In this document: positions 22,510 through 32,500 of the stretch, one piece after another
How the letters are laid out: each line of letters starts with the position of its first letter
Position numbering within the stretch: position 1 is the stretch's first letter
From: a virus
IMG/VR virus record: IMGVR_UViG_3300017782_000068
Coordinates: 1 to 37,740 of that record
Length of the DNA: 37,740 nt
Direction: 5' to 3' (one strand)
Program-made: the position numbers and the translations under genes
Notes under the pieces: model-generated
What the model was told of the DNA's origin: nothing
Seen by the model: the letters and a program-made list of their open reading frames with translations, nothing else
Database searches by the model: none

Positions 22510-24585
22510 GTGTCACTTTTTAGTCGAACCAAAACAACTTACCAATCATCAACTGTATTAATATTTGATGATAAAAAAGGTCTGGTTAAATCTACTGTAT
22601 TGGCATCCACAATCCAGAACCAGAACATAGCAGAAGCTCTGCAGACTAACTTAATTAATGGTATTATGGCTCAAGGAAGAGCCATGTATGCCTACGGTAA
22701 GAGAGGTGACGTAAACCCAGCAAATGGCTATTACTTAGGCTTACCTTCAGGTAGTAAAGCTTATATACCTACAGGCATGCAGTCTACCATTAAGCTCATT
22801 ATAGAGGCTGAAATAGGTAGTAAAATATCACTTATAAATTCTTTCCTTGATAAAAATAATGCTGCTCACTATGCCCATGAGTATATGCAAACCAACTATG
22901 GTTGGGATGCTGGTTCAAATATTGTGTCTAATCCTCCGTTTAATTCAGGAGGTGCAACGGTTACTTTTGATTATGCTGAAGTAGTAGCAGACGACATTAT
23001 CAAAATATTCTATGCGTATGGCTCCCAAAGGCATGAGCAAGAATTATCTGTAACAGGACTGAGCGAAGAAAAACTCTATTATTATGCTACTTACTACTTA
23101 GTAGATAATCGCGGTCAAGTTACAGGAGAACCCCTTTATTGGAGATACAAAGAAGATACTGAAGTACATTACCAGTTAAATGTGGAAGATCCGTTAGAAG
23201 ATTTAGTTTCTCCTTACTACCCTATAGTGCCACTAAGACAAGATAAAGTTGACTTGACTTTGCCTGCTACACGCAATGAAGCGGAATACCAAAGCAGTAA
23301 ACAATGCTTACGTTATATAGGCGTAAACATAGATGACTTAGTAGATAGCGTAAATGATAGCCCCGACATTGGGTCTGTAGACCATGCCTACGTTATGCTG
23401 GGCATTGATGTAGCAAGTGAAAAAGAAAACTCTAAGCTATATTTATTTGAGTTTTTTAACGACTTACGTAGCACCTCCAGTACATATAAAACTGATTATG
23501 ATTATTGGTTTGCGCACGAGCAAAATAATACTACACCGCCAGTAAATACTTTAGTAGTGGCTGATGCTAAATATCGTATGGAACTATCGTGGAACTATAT
23601 TAGCAGAGACTTGATGAGCGGTAATATTGCTGCAGTTGGTTCAGTGGTAACAGCCATAGCCTCAGGTAGTTCTATTAATAATCCTTTGTATAGTTACCCA
23701 ACTTCCACCTTAATAATACGCAAGCAGATTGATACAGGTAACTATATAGAGTTACAAATTAAGGGGTTACAGCACCTTAATTATGTCTACGGTAGTAATG
23801 CGGTAATGACTACGCTGGAAGAAGCTTTTAGCGGTGATGATGAAAAACAGAATTTTATTATTCCACTCAATCAGTTTATTGCTCGTAACTTAGGTACCAT
23901 AAAATCTTACGATTTAATGTATGATGCGATAAGAATAGTATTTAATAGCAAAATAGTTACTAAATTGAAGTGGTATCAGACCAACTTTTTTAAGCTTGTG
24001 GTTACTATTGTAGCTATAGCTATTGCAGCTTACGGTTACGTTAAAGGAGGTATGGGTTTACTTGCTGCAATAGGCATTGCAACCATTGAGTCGCTTATTT
24101 TAAGTGCAGTGCTTAATAAGGTAACTGTGCAAGTTGCTGACTTGATAGGTGAAGAGCTGGCGTTAATACTGGCGATAGTAGCTACTGCTTACCAAGTTAC
24201 AATTAGCATTGAAGGTATTACAGCCACTGGAACATCTACTTTAAGTATGTTGAATGCTGCTTTATATGGCACAACAGGTTTAAGTAGCCTACGTGCACAG
24301 GGTAAGCTAAGAGACTTGCAGAGAGAGATGGATGCATTGAAAACTGAGCAGGAAGAGTTTGATGCGCTGTATGAGACTCTACCTGAAGATCCTTTAACTA
24401 CCTATGGTATTGGTTCAGAATATACTTTTTCTTTTGATGTTGTTGCAGACAGCCCAACGAGTTATTATACCCAAGCTATTCACACGGGTAATGTTGGTAT
24501 TTTATCAGTAGCTGCAACAGAATATTATGTAGCTAGTCAGCTTAGACTAGACTTACCTTATAACCCTATACGAACACGAGTCTAA
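22510..24585 (+). CDS. Virion protein with hydrophobic membrane-type segment, N4 gp53 position, 691 aa
   Basis: The start is GTG at 22510 (MSLFSRTK), nine bases after AGGG; the overlapping ATG at 22508 is in another frame. Residues 1-480 are mixed and aromatic-rich, soluble-looking. Residues about 493-566 hold three hydrophobic helices (FFKLVVTIVAIAIAAYGYV; GLLAAIGIATIESLILSAVL; ELALILAIVATAYQVTI). A charged helical stretch (LRDLQREMDALKTEQEEFDAL) and a short end follow. It lies among the genes that in N4 encode ejected or internal proteins next to the vRNAP. A plausible role is to enter the host inner membrane and form a conduit for vRNAP and DNA, inferred from the hydrophobic segment and position. 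I do not recognise a named family. Confidence 0.55.
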   Translation: MSLFSRTKTTYQSSTVLIFDDKKGLVKSTVLASTIQNQNIAEALQTNLINGIMAQGRAMYAYGKRGDVNPANGYYLGLPSGSKAYIPTGMQSTIKLIIEAEIGSKISLINSFLDKNNAAHYAHEYMQTNYGWDAGSNIVSNPPFNSGGATVTFDYAEVVADDIIKIFYAYGSQRHEQELSVTGLSEEKLYYYATYYLVDNRGQVTGEPLYWRYKEDTEVHYQLNVEDPLEDLVSPYYPIVPLRQDKVDLTLPATRNEAEYQSSKQCLRYIGVNIDDLVDSVNDSPDIGSVDHAYVMLGIDVASEKENSKLYLFEFFNDLRSTSSTYKTDYDYWFAHEQNNTTPPVNTLVVADAKYRMELSWNYISRDLMSGNIAAVGSVVTAIASGSSINNPLYSYPTSTLIIRKQIDTGNYIELQIKGLQHLNYVYGSNAVMTTLEEAFSGDDEKQNFIIPLNQFIARNLGTIKSYDLMYDAIRIVFNSKIVTKLKWYQTNFFKLVVTIVAIAIAAYGYVKGGMGLLAAIGIATIESLILSAVLNKVTVQVADLIGEELALILAIVATAYQVTISIEGITATGTSTLSMLNAALYGTTGLSSLRAQGKLRDLQREMDALKTEQEEFDALYETLPEDPLTTYGIGSEYTFSFDVVADSPTSYYTQAIHTGNVGILSVAATEYYVASQLRLDLPYNPIRTRV

Positions 24586-24598
24586 TGAGGAATATTTT

Positions 24599-25156
24599 AT
24601 GCCTTATAATTTTTTACAGTCAATCATGCCAATGAACACTCTAGCGCAGCCTACAACAAAGAGCACAAACTTTTTAGGCATGCCTAGTGCAGCACAAAAT
24701 ACTGGCATGTTCCAAGGCTATACTGGCCCAGATTTTAATTATTATTCGCTTGATCAGGGCAACAATTTTTTAGCTAGTAATCAGGCAGCACCTCAAATAC
24801 CTTCACCGCCTTCAATAGGCGGGATGCCTGATACAATGCGTTTTGCAAATACCAGTAATTATGCTGCGCCAAATTTTAGTTACCCTTCGTTTGACCAAGG
24901 TAATGATTTCTTGGGCGGTAATAAGCCAACACCCCAAACAGATTTCTTCGGTAACATTACAGGCACGGATGTAATGAACTTTGGTTTTGGTGCAGCTAAG
25001 ACTGCATTAGGAGCTTATATGCAAAACAAGCAAATCGGTCTTGCAGAAGACAACTTAGCGCTTAATAGGGATAAGTTTAATGATGTTAAGCAAGAGCGTC
25101 AGCTTATCAGAGATTCCATTTCTGAAGCCCGTAGAAAACAGGCAATGGGAGGTTAA
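24599..25156 (+). CDS. Asn/Pro-rich virion protein, N4 gp52 position, 185 aa
   Basis: The start is ATG 24599 with TGAGGA upstream. Residues 1-115 are disordered-looking and rich in Asn, Gln, Pro, Gly and Phe. One unit of about 25 residues occurs twice, 47 residues apart (GPDFNYYSLDQGNNFL near 43; APNFSYPSFDQGNDFL near 90). Residues 120-185 are helical and charged, with an Ala/Gly-rich start (DVMNFGFGAAKTALGAYMQN) and a basic end. Small proteins of this kind near internal virion proteins are often ejected with the DNA. There is no enzymatic motif. Confidence 0.55.
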   Translation: MPYNFLQSIMPMNTLAQPTTKSTNFLGMPSAAQNTGMFQGYTGPDFNYYSLDQGNNFLASNQAAPQIPSPPSIGGMPDTMRFANTSNYAAPNFSYPSFDQGNDFLGGNKPTPQTDFFGNITGTDVMNFGFGAAKTALGAYMQNKQIGLAEDNLALNRDKFNDVKQERQLIRDSISEARRKQAMGG

Positions 25157-25161
25157 TAGCA

Positions 25162-26532
25162 ATGGCTAGACCTATTACATTAGACAGCGTATTACAAAAT
25201 AACTTGTTAGAGCGTCAAAAAGCAACGGGGGAGTTACTTGCGCCTACTACTAATGCTGCACCTGCAGTAGCAAGTAATCCTATCAGCTTACTTTCTAGCG
25301 GGCTGAACCAAATGCAGCAAGGGGTAGGCGGACAGTTTACTAGAGCTGAGAACCAAAATGCCCAAGATACTTTAAACAGACTGGCTCAATTGGACGCAGC
25401 AGAGCAAGCAGAGCAAACTCAATATAATAGAGGATTGGATACTTTTAACCAAGAAAGTTCTCTTGCTGCACAGGCCTTAGCCAAAGCAAAGTTTGCTCAG
25501 CAAAATAAAACTCAAAGCTTATCTGATGCCTCCCAAAAAGCAAGAATTGATAGTATTAAGCAAGGCACAGCTTTGACAAGAAGAAAGTTTGACCAAGAAC
25601 AAAGAGAAAAAAAGGAAAATTTAGTAAAGGCTAATTTTAACGCAGACTTAGATAATAGGTTGTATGACCTTGTTAATCCTTTGCGTAATGCTCGTGCAAG
25701 CAATCAAAAATTAGCTCAACAAGCAGAGCAGTTAGGTTTAATATATGACACTAATACTAAGCAATTTGCAGATCCTACAGGCAACACTGCACCTGCACTT
25801 ATCGGTAGTATTAACTCTAGCCTAGTTCAAAATGATTTGACTGGTGCAGGCGTAAAAGCAAATCTGGCAAATCAGCTTGATGCTTTAGAAAAAGCAGGTA
25901 GAAGCACATTTACTACAACGGATGACCTATCTTTAGCTGATAGAAATAGGCTCAGCGAGCAACTAGTTAGTGAGATAAGCTCGACTTACCAGTTAGATGC
26001 TAATGAAGAAAAAGTACTAGCAGGTAAGATGGGAGGTATAGAAGCTAAAAGATCATCTGCTCTTAAATCTGCAGGACTAGACCAAACAACTCAATTAATG
26101 AATGAACTGCAAACTTTTAAATCTATGGTGGAAGAGGGTAAAACAGTGCCTAATCCTATTGTAGAATTTGTAAAAGGTTTGCCTGAAGAAGTATCAAATA
26201 GAGGTTATGTGCAGGAGCAAGTAAAAGATGCTATAAATACTTTTAAAGATACTAAAAATGGTCGTGATTTACCAGAGAATTACTTAAATGTTTTGCTTCA
26301 TAAAGTACTCCCTACTGCCTCTGTAGGGCAAACTCCATGGTACTGGAATGATGTTAATAACAACGAATTGGACAAAGGAAAGCTTCTTAAACGTATGCAA
26401 GATGAAAGCGTTCGTATACAAGCAGCGCTAGATAAGTTTAATCAACGAGATAAAATAAATAGGAAATATGACACAGAAGCACAAACAGAGCAATTGAGGG
26501 TATTCGCTAAGTCAGGTATCATAAGGAAATAG
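25162..26532 (+). CDS. Helical internal virion protein, N4 gp51 position, 456 aa
   Basis: The start is ATG 25162 with GGAGG ten bases upstream, inside the end of the preceding gene. The protein is nearly all helical, rich in Gln, Ala, Leu and Lys, with a strongly charged coiled coil at about residues 115-160 (FDQEQREKKENLVKANFNAD). There is no membrane segment, signal or catalytic motif. By order it equals gp51, a virion protein encoded just before the vRNAP gene in N4. It may package or escort the vRNAP in the head. The C-terminal third (residues about 380-456) is more globular with WYWNDVNNNELD. Confidence 0.6.
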   Translation: MARPITLDSVLQNNLLERQKATGELLAPTTNAAPAVASNPISLLSSGLNQMQQGVGGQFTRAENQNAQDTLNRLAQLDAAEQAEQTQYNRGLDTFNQESSLAAQALAKAKFAQQNKTQSLSDASQKARIDSIKQGTALTRRKFDQEQREKKENLVKANFNADLDNRLYDLVNPLRNARASNQKLAQQAEQLGLIYDTNTKQFADPTGNTAPALIGSINSSLVQNDLTGAGVKANLANQLDALEKAGRSTFTTTDDLSLADRNRLSEQLVSEISSTYQLDANEEKVLAGKMGGIEAKRSSALKSAGLDQTTQLMNELQTFKSMVEEGKTVPNPIVEFVKGLPEEVSNRGYVQEQVKDAINTFKDTKNGRDLPENYLNVLLHKVLPTASVGQTPWYWNDVNNNELDKGKLLKRMQDESVRIQAALDKFNQRDKINRKYDTEAQTEQLRVFAKSGIIRK

Positions 26533-26562
26533 TCAACTTAATAATTAAGGACCTTTGTCCAA

Positions 26563-29500
26563 ATGAGCACTGATTTTCTTACTTTAACCTCTAGCATAGA
26601 TACCGCACAAAATGAATTTATTGATGACCCTTCATCTTTATTAGATTCTAAAAGAGAAGCAGTTAAAAATGCTGCTGTAGATAAACAAAGCCGACTTCAA
26701 GGAAGTGAGTCGGTATTCTCACTCGCTGAATTCGATAAGCGATTTCCTTTTGCTACTGCAGCTCAACGAATGGAATTCAACCAAGAGAACAACCTCAGGC
26801 AACAAACACTCAATCAAAGTAACATAGTTCAGGATGGTTTAGTTGGCGCAGCTCAAATGGGAGTATCTATTGCTGAGACAGCACCTGCCTTGGCTAAAGC
26901 ATTTACTAGTCCTGCGGATATCGTCAGGGGTGGTCGTAGTGGTTTTCAGTGGGTAGCAGATAAGCTAGGTTACGGAGATAGCTTTCGTGAAGCCGTTACG
27001 CCAGAAGAAGGCGGTTACATTGATAAACTGAGTAAAGACCTTGATTCCATGGCTCAAAACGACCCCACAGTAAAAGCCATCAATACAGTACTGGACCCTA
27101 TACTTGCAGTAGGAAGCAGTATTAAGAAAGGACTTGGTACTCTAAAAAGCGATGAAGGTAATGCACGTAAGGTTCAAATAGCAAAAGACATAGCTGCTTA
27201 TGAGCAAGGCATTGATGACGCTTTGCCAGATAATGCTACCCCAGCTCAAATACGTTCTGCCGAGTTCGCTAAAGCCAAATTTGCCGTAGGACACACAGGA
27301 GTTAGTGGGGTAGTAGAAAGTGCTATTGAAACAATACCTTTAATTCTTAAGGTAGCTTCTACCGCCAGCAAGGTTAAAGAACGAGAAATTGAAACTGCAG
27401 GCCCTATAAGCAGTGAAGCGCTAGAAAAACGTATTGATAAAAAAGTTGGCGCTGCTACTTCAACTGAGATAGGTAAGATTGAAGGCGCATCTAACTTCAC
27501 TCAGTCTTACGATGAAGTCATGTCTTTGAGCCAAGAAGATTTAGACAAATCACCTGAGTATCAAAAGCTACGTTTAACTATGAGCAAAGAAGATGCCCGT
27601 AAAGCCTTAGCTAGTAAAGTAGCTACTCAGGTAGGCAGTGGCTCAGCACTCTTAGGTAAAGCTGCTGCTAAAGTATTTGGTGTAGGGCTAGAGAAGATTG
27701 CGGGCGGGGTTAAAACTAAGGCTGCTGGCAGTAAATTAAAGCAAACAGCTATTTCTTCTGTAGGGGAATTCTTAGAGGAAGGTGTGCAGTCTGGCGGAGG
27801 CAAAGCATTATCTAACCAAGCCATTAAAGAGAATATTGATAAAGATTTAGACACGTCTAAAGGCGTATCTAGTGCTACTGCTGTAGGGGCAGTAACTGGC
27901 TTAGGTAGCTCTTTAATGACAGCAGGAGGCATTAACTTACTTAATTCAGCAGCAGAAAAAAGCTCGGCTAAAGACGCCGAAGGCGTTAACCTAGAAAAAG
28001 AGTTGAACAGTACATTAGTGCAAGGCAACCAAGCAGTAGAGCAGGCCCCTAAAAATGCAGATGGTAAAGTAAATCTTAGTGCAATGAGCAAAGAACAAAA
28101 AATTGCTTATGCCAAAGCTAAGTTAGCTCAGTTAGATGAAGAAGCTAAAATAGATTTACTTGAGCAAGAAGGTAAGCAATCACCTGAAGTAATTGAACAA
28201 GCAAGGGCTAAGCTAGATGCAGCTAATGCAGCTAATTCTTTATTGGGCCAAGACATCATAACTAAGTCTACTGATTCAGATATAGTAGAGCTGAACGAAA
28301 AAGCCAAAAATGAAAATCAACTAGTTAAAGATTTTTTGGGCGACTTATCCTTACACTTAAGCAATGAAGATAGTGGTAACGCTATTTCAGTTGAAAGTTT
28401 AACTTCTGCCCGTAATACAGCTAAAGAACTTGGAGCTAAAGAAAGTGAACTGGCGTTAATTGATGAGTTAATAGCCGTACGTAAAACTTCGAAAGAGGTA
28501 TCCGAAGATATTATCATTGGTTCTGAAGAATGGAGAGGTGGCGGGACTTACTTAAATAATGTTTTGCGAGGTATAGCTAATAATGCTCCTGCTTATGTAG
28601 CTAAACAAGTAGCAGAAGTGGAGCGGTTCATTAGCCATATGGACAATAAAGTAGCTGCTTTCCAAAAAGCTTTAGAAGAGTCATCAGCTACGGGCGAAGT
28701 AGTTACTCCTTTAAATCCTGAAGGTGTGCCATATAAGCAAGTTAATGGTACGGGTGATATGTGGGTCAAGGCAGGTACTTCTGAAAACGTAATTGCTACT
28801 ATGCAAACTGACGCAAATTCGCTTAAACAAATCGGCGCTACTATCAATGCTGCTGTAGCAGATACTTCTTTAAAAGATACTGTAGAAACTGTAGTTAGTA
28901 ATTTGAGCGAAACTGTTGAAGAAGATGTGCCTTCTCAGGCAGAAGAGTTAGCCAACCAAATAAGTACATTCCCTAAACCGGATAACATCCCTAGTAAAGA
29001 GTTTGCAGATATACAAAAAAGCTTCTTAGACGCGACTAAAGAGGCTAGCGACATACCTGCGGCAATTGAGCCAGTGTTGCAGAAAATCCAGCAGGAGGGG
29101 AGCACAGAAGCTTTGGCGGTAGCAAATGAACTAGCTGTTAGCTTGGGCGTATCTCCCGTAGAAAAAGTTGTTGAATTCACTGGTAGTGCAGAGCGTGTTG
29201 CTCAAAGAGTACAAAACCTAATTAACTTGCCTAAAGGAACTGATAGCGAATTCCTTGCCGAGCCAGAGGCAATAGCACCTTTTATTGCTAGGGCCAGAGA
29301 AGGGGCTAGTAGTAGGGCACTATCAGATGCTGTGAATGACCTAGGTAAAGTGCTTACTGGTGGTTTGGCTGCAGAGGAGTTTATAGACCAGACTCCAGCT
29401 AAGCTATTAGATGGTGCTACTGAGCTGCTAGGTAATGCCATTGATGATGAGAACTTTGGTCAGAAAGAGATAACTACTGGGTCAGAGCGTGTTGCTAGTG

Positions 29501-32500
29501 GATTCAGAAAATCATTTTTTGCTGGGCCAATTACAGGAGGTTTAGCGTCAAAACCTGTGAATGCTCAGTGGTTAACTCAGTACAATGAATTGGCCGAAGA
29601 AGGTTCTATAAATAAAGCATCTCTTGTAGGTAATTCCACAAATGAAGATTTAACAGATAATTTTCTAGGCAAGGTAAAAGACAAAGTTAGTAGCCTAGGC
29701 CTTTCTTCTGCCGAAGCAGAGCAGTTTACTGGCATGGTAGACGCTTTAGGTTTAGATGGACTAGAAAATGATATATCAGATTTTCTTTATAAGAATGTTT
29801 TGAATAAGCTGGCCACTAAAGGCAAGAACGACAAAAAAGCTACCGTTAAGAATACTCCGTATAACAAAGCTAAAAGCGGCTTTAGAGCACTATTCCTGTC
29901 AAATGACCCATTGACTAAAGGCATGGATAAAATGCTCAGTAAGGCCTCTGTGTTGTCTATGACAGAGTTTCTTATGACTAAGTCTACAGGACTAACAAAA
30001 CAATCAGTTATAGCCATAAGCGGATTAGATCGTAAAGCTTCCCCATCAGGCCAATTAACAGACTATTTAGATGAAACTGGGGTAGGTTTTTCAAAAAATA
30101 ATGCTACCCAGGATCTAGGTAATAATGCTATTGCCATTGCTGGGATAGAATTTAGCGGTAAGCATGCCAATACTAAAAATAGAGTTAGAGATGCCCTTGG
30201 CTCAGTAATATTAGATTACATGGTTGATGCTGGCGTATTTAAAGAAGTAAAAATTTCGCGTAATAAAATGTTTCGTTTTGGTGCAAAGAATCCAATTAAA
30301 GGCATGCCTAACGTTATTAAATTAAATCAATTTCCAAGAAAAAAAGTTAGTTCAGGTAATAATCTTATTGAGTACAACGATGTACTTTACGTATGGAAGC
30401 CTTCAAATAATGCAAATAGAGGCTACTACACCATTGCTACTTTTGAAAATGCTGATAAACATACACAGTTTAAGTCTGTAGATGCTTTGAATACGTACAT
30501 ACCCAACAGAGAACATCCTCTTGTTAAATCCGTTTCTACAAAAGGAGAAGGCTTAAAAAGCAAATCAGGTTTATTTAGCAAGGTATTCGATACTGATTAT
30601 AATAAGTCAACTCCGTCTATAGGCAAGCCACATAAGGCAGTAAATAAAGCCATAAAAAATGGCGTTAACACTTTAAGTAAGCAAATGCAAAGTGTCGTAG
30701 AGAAGGCCAATAAGACACCTTTTTACCTAAATAAAACTATGGCTCAGCATATAGCTGCACTTGGCTCAGACAATTTAGGGCTTATGCTAGGTATGTTGCC
30801 TGAGGCAGGTGAAACTATTTTAGACGCAACCAAGGCATTAAATAAAAGTAAAAATCTAACTATAAGACAAGGTATTGATAACTATTATACTTTCTACAGA
30901 GATATGGTAGAGACCGTTAAAGATACTGGTATAACGTCTTCGTTATTCGATACGCCTATATTTTTTAACCATAGGGTCATTAGTAATTACCGTCTAACTG
31001 TTGATAGTAAAACTTTAAACTATCAAAGTAATAAACAGCTTCACCGCTTTGCGATAAATCTTGAGCCAAGGAAGTTAACTAAAAGCCCTGCAGGTAATAC
31101 TAAAGAGGAAGTATTATTTATGCTGGGTGTTGCTCAGGCATTAGATATAAGCGTAGATAAATTATCCCCAGAAACTGCTTTATTGCGTGTGCATGAAGAG
31201 CTTGATAAGCAGGAAATAAAGGAAATACTAGAAGTAGTACGTAAGCTAAACAAAGGAGAACAGGCAGATAACCTAGATTTATACGTTAATTATGTAAGAG
31301 ATCTTCAACTAGCAGGGCATCCTGCTATGCATACAGCCATGGGATTAGCTGAATATGTGAAGTATTTAGATGCAGTAGGTAAAGTGGAGGTAAGCTTGCC
31401 TATTGAACTTGACGGGGTAAACAATGGACCTATAACTGCATTAGTTAATTCAGTTAAAGATGCTGACCAACTAAAAACTTATCTTTTAAAAGGCGGTATC
31501 AGTGATGCTACGGATAGAAGAACTCATGCCCAAAGACTTGAAGCTGGCGTAGTTACTGGTTTATATGAAGAGACGCAAGAAGTCATAAATACTGCTTTAA
31601 ATAATACTTTGCTTACTGCCAGCGGCACAGATAAACAAATACTTTTAGCTCAGCTACGTTTAAAATCTTTGGGTAAATTAGTTGCTCTAGACAGTGAAGC
31701 TCTGACAGTAAGTGTTCATCGCAACGAGACTAAGTCTATTGTGACTGAAGCGTTTTATGGTGCAGGCACTAATTCGCTTGTACGCTCTGACATGGCGCAA
31801 ATAAAGGCTAATTTCTATGATCAAATGCAGAATATACGTACTAGCCATACTGACGAAAAAGGGCTAACTGACCATGGCGCAGCATTACTCAACTCCCTTA
31901 AATCAGATATTCTTGCAATGTCTGCGACGACTGAGTTGGTTGAATATGGTGAAGTAGTTAGAACATTTACTCAAGAGGAGTTAAGAGCAGAAGCTATTAA
32001 GAACAAAAAACTTATTGATCGTGCTATTCAAGAAGATAGGGCTAAAAATCCTGAGCATTTTGGTTTAGGGTTTACTTTACCTGAAGAATTAGAGCCGCAG
32101 ATGTTTATTAACCTTAAGAGTGGTTTTGGTTATTCAGGGGCTAAAGTAGGTGCTTTTAATGCGCATTATTCAGACGCTGTAGCGCACTTTACTTTAATTA
32201 GAGAAATGATGAATGCTGTTGCTCCGTTTGCTCGCCAAACTTATGAAAAAGCTTACCAAGAAGCTCTAGACAAAGCAGGCTATTCTGACTACCAAAGCTT
32301 ATCGACTACAGAAGAAAAAGCTGTACTCAAGTCTGTTATGAAATCTATGCCTACTCTTTCTTTAAATATTCATGACGATAAAGTGGATTACTCCGATGCG
32401 ATACCTCAATTTAAATGGGCGCAACCAGATGACATTGAATCAGCTTCTATAAAAAGACATTCTCTATCTACTGACCCTTCAGGCATTGTGTCAGGAGGCC

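Noticed and set aside
26547-26560. Small GGAC/GTCC stem at the ribosome binding site of the vRNAP gene
   Set aside because: Only 4 bp with a 4-base loop; too weak to claim control of translation.
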